Part shown: in pieces, positions 61,681 to 64,000 of the stretch
How the letters are laid out: each line of letters begins with the position of its first letter
Position numbering within the stretch: position 1 is the stretch's first letter
From: Odontesthes bonariensis
Lineage: Eukaryota; Chordata; Actinopteri; Atheriniformes; Atherinopsidae
Length of the DNA: 64,000 bases
NCBI RefSeq assembly: GCF_027942865.1
Contig: NC_134527.1
Coordinates: forward strand, 1,810,748 to 1,874,747
Reading direction: 5' to 3'
Notes under the pieces: model-generated
Database searches by the model: none
Seen by the model: the letters and a program-made list of their open reading frames with translations, nothing else
Told to the model about the DNA's origin: nothing
Made by a program: the position numbers and the translations under genes

Positions 61681-61729
61681 TAAGAGTTCAGCCTCAGCTT
61701 TTCCGTGACAGCACCGAGTGAATCATCAT

Positions 61730-62160
61730 CTTGAATAGACGACCTGTGAAGGGGTGCGCGTCTGTGTGCGTGAGCGCGTCACGCCAGCGCTATCTCAGAC
61801 GTCACAGGCTGCCGTTGGTCCGCTTCAGTTTGGATCCGTTCAGCTCAGATGAGCAGCTGGTCCTCTCAGCGGGAACCGAAGCACATCCGGGTCCGGCTCC
61901 GCTCAAAACCCTGGAAACCAGCTCCCGAACCGGGGCCGAACCGGAACCCCTAACCTCCTCCGCTCTCAGTCCCGGCAGAAAGTAGGTCCAACCGAGGCGG
62001 GGAGAGGCAGAGCCGCCGTTAACGTAACGTCTGTGACGTCGCTCTGTGACGTCGCTCTGCTCGGGCTGAACCAGCACGTCCTGTGGCCGCCGGTCTGGGG
62101 CTCGCCGACTGATCGATCGATCAGCTTATCGGTCAGCACTGTGGGATCGATAAGTGTGTG
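61730..62160 (+). promoter_or_regulatory. CpG-rich promoter of mbd2
   Basis: The base composition turns abruptly GC- and CpG-rich just before the start codon. Several CRE-type cores are visible (CAGACGTCACAG near 61797, and TGTGACGTCGCTC twice near 62030-62055). The pattern suits a CpG-island promoter of a broadly expressed gene. Confidence 0.6.
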
Positions 62161-62270
62161 ATGGAGAAGAAGAAGATGGAGTGTCCCGCTCTGCCGCCGG
62201 GCTGGACGAAAGAAGAGGTGATCAGGAAGTCCGGGCTGAGCGCTGGAAAGAGCGACGTCTACTACTACAG
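62161..62270 (+). CDS. mbd2: mbd2: methyl-CpG-binding domain protein 2, first coding exon (gene continues past window)
   Basis: MBD2 binds methylated CpG and recruits the NuRD complex to silence DNA in the nucleus. The exon starts MEKKKMECPALPPGWTKEEV and continues IRKSGLSAGKSDVYYY, ending in phase 2 at AG|GTACCG. This is the first half of the methyl-CpG-binding domain, in which DVYYYS continues into SGKKFRSK in the next exon, outside the window. MBD3 has a very similar start, but IRKSGLSAGKSDVYY is MBD2-like and the las2 neighbour matches the human MBD2 region. The long Gly/Arg-rich N-terminus of mammalian MBD2 is absent at this start; an upstream start is not supported. Confidence 0.85.
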
Positions 62271-64000
62271 GTACCGTCCCGCCGCCGATCGATCAGTCAC
62301 CGATCGATCCGATCGGATAGTTAACCCAGAGCAGGGGCGATTTTAGGGTCTGGTCTTTAGGGGGGCCCAGCCCCCAGTGCTCACAGAGGGACATTATTTC
62401 TCACTAATTGAGGCGAACTAGTACATTTATAAATTTTGGAGCCGTGTTAGTTTTGCTTTGAGTCGTGTTTTCCCCTACAACATTCAATTTGGACCTCTTC
62501 GACTTTATTCTGGACATTTCGACTTTATTCTCGACAGGCAAAATATTATTATATTTTCTTATGCCTGGCCCTAATACTCTTCCGTAGATAACAGAGAGCC
62601 TGAGACAAATGTTGAGGATAATTTAACATTTATTTTGGGAGTAAAGAGTTCAAACAAAAACAAATGCTAGAAAATAAATAAAATTATCACTAAAATAATA
62701 CATCCTTGAGCAAAATAAAATGTGTTTTTGCACAATATAATATTTTAAAAATGTGCTGAGGTATCTCACGGTGGTGCCTTGGCACCACATCTGTACTTTA
62801 CACACTTCTGTTTGTGCAATTTCCCTTTAGTATTGTATTTAGGCTGAGTGCAATATTTTAGCAACACTTATGCACTAAGCGCATTTTATTTATTTGTTTA
62901 TATTTTTTATCCCGAGTGCTGGCACATAGCACTTCCATACTGTTTTTATATTGTACAGGCCAGTGGCGGCTGCTGACTTTTAAAACAGGGGAAGCCCATA
63001 TTACGCGTTCAGGGTTGTAGCGGCTCGTGCCGTCCCAAAGCAGAAGGTAGCAAAGGTAAAAATAATTAGTTATAACATAGCTGTGTCTAGTATGACAAGT
63101 ATGCCCAGCAAATACACAGAGAGAAGGTAGAGACTTTGAATCGAATCTAAGGCCTGTAAATGGCTGGATCAGAATCTGTGGAGCATTTTTTCTCTCTCAT
63201 GATGGACAAACACTGACTCCAATCATCACGACACAGCCCCTCATACTGACACGCCCACGTCTGATCTACCCCCAGAGACGCCGGGCAGCCTCGGAAGTGA
63301 TGAGTTTTTGTCGATTTAGCCAATGATGACCTAGAATTGTAGAAAGAAACTCTCCTCTCCCGCCCCCTCCTGAAGCCGGGCAGCCCTCGGCTCGGAAGCC
63401 CGGCTGTTAGTGGCGGCTTCATAACGTGATTTCCTCAGTGAACGGCGGCCATTTCAGATCAAATCACTTCATTAAGCTACAGGACAACATGTTGTAGTTA
63501 TGAAAGTAAATGCAGTATTGGGCATAGCTTGTGTTTTGTGAATAACTGTTTTATCGTTAGTTTAACATTGAAGATGTAGCAGTTTGGCCAGAGAATGGGA
63601 GAGGCTGTCCGGCTTCCCGTGGTGTCTCTGAATAGCCGCGGCTGGTACAGTCTGTATAGCTTGAATATCTAGCGATGTTGACCGGAAGTCGAGGAACGAC
63701 ATTTCGCTGTCAAGACTCACTTGTGATTTTTGTGCAATGACAATAAAAGAAAGTCTAAGTCCATCTGCTCAGAGCGGGTCGGAACCAGAAGTTTACAGAG
63801 TGGTGGGAATAAAGTGAATAAAGTGTTAGTAGCAGCTCCAATAATAACCCAGATGTTCCTCCAGACAGATGTTTACAGCCACTGATGGGGCTGCAGCTGC
63901 TCCCCAGGGCCTGATCTAATCTTACTGGGGCTCTCTGGGGGTCACCAGCCCCCAGAGAGCCCCCCTCAACCCCCCAAACCCTCTTCTGAAATGGGGAAAA
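62271..64000 (+). other. mbd2 intron 1 (partial), with transposon-like sequence
   Basis: No exon is seen. Stretches typical of fish hAT-like repeats occur: CAGGGGCGATTTTAGGGTCT with GGGGGGCCCAGCCCCC at 62333-62380, and CAGTGGCGGCTGCTGAC at about 62962 with a partial counterpart TTAGTGGCGGCTTCAT at 63408. A retroposon-like end (TGTGCAATGACAATAAAAG) lies at 63730-63755. Ends could not be paired. Confidence 0.45.

Overview
The window is vertebrate nuclear DNA, almost certainly from a teleost fish. Intron-rich genes with GT..AG junctions code for proteins that match vertebrate families residue by residue. The spaces between them are full of repeats typical of fish genomes: hAT and TTAA-type DNA transposons, L2-like LINE tails, a tRNA-like SINE, a Tc1 transposase fragment and kilobase tandem arrays. 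There are no bacterial operons, CRISPR arrays, rRNA genes or true tRNA genes.

Layout. wdr91 (minus strand, 17 coding exons, 24561 down to 2519) fills the first 25 kb; it is an endosomal WD40 protein and Rab7 effector. An alpha-tubulin gene follows (plus strand, 28462-32119). Next comes a minus-strand gene recognised as las2, the homologue of human C18orf54 (12 coding exons, 52525 down to 33490). A second, nearly identical alpha-tubulin gene lies beyond it (plus strand, 54665-57765). At the right edge is the first coding exon of mbd2 (plus strand, 62161-62270), with intron 1 running out of the window. In human, C18orf54 and MBD2 are close neighbours on 18q21, which supports both names.

The spliced las2 model is 1479 nt, exactly 493 codons. 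Both tubulin models give exactly 451 residues. The wdr91 model gives about 745 residues and is clean except at the exon 3/4 junction, where the phases do not match.

Repeats dominate the introns. One DNA-transposon family with a GTGTTCGAAACC-type end occurs five times, and in two copies a short TATGYAG run beside the right end has expanded into 1.2 kb and 2.6 kb arrays. las2 also carries a 15-bp satellite (1.6 kb), an ATCT/ATCC microsatellite and a composite 16+8 bp satellite of 3.4 kb that makes up about 97% of one intron. wdr91 carries 14-bp, 13-bp and 12-bp arrays. Several non-autonomous transposons can be delimited to the base by target-site duplications, and two also by an empty site elsewhere in the window.

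The genes do not form a pathway; their association is positional. The tubulin copies are a segmental duplication enclosing las2, with exons 2-4 and the 3' flank nearly identical but the 5' part more diverged. The long open frames inside the tandem arrays are by-products of stop-free repeat units, not genes.
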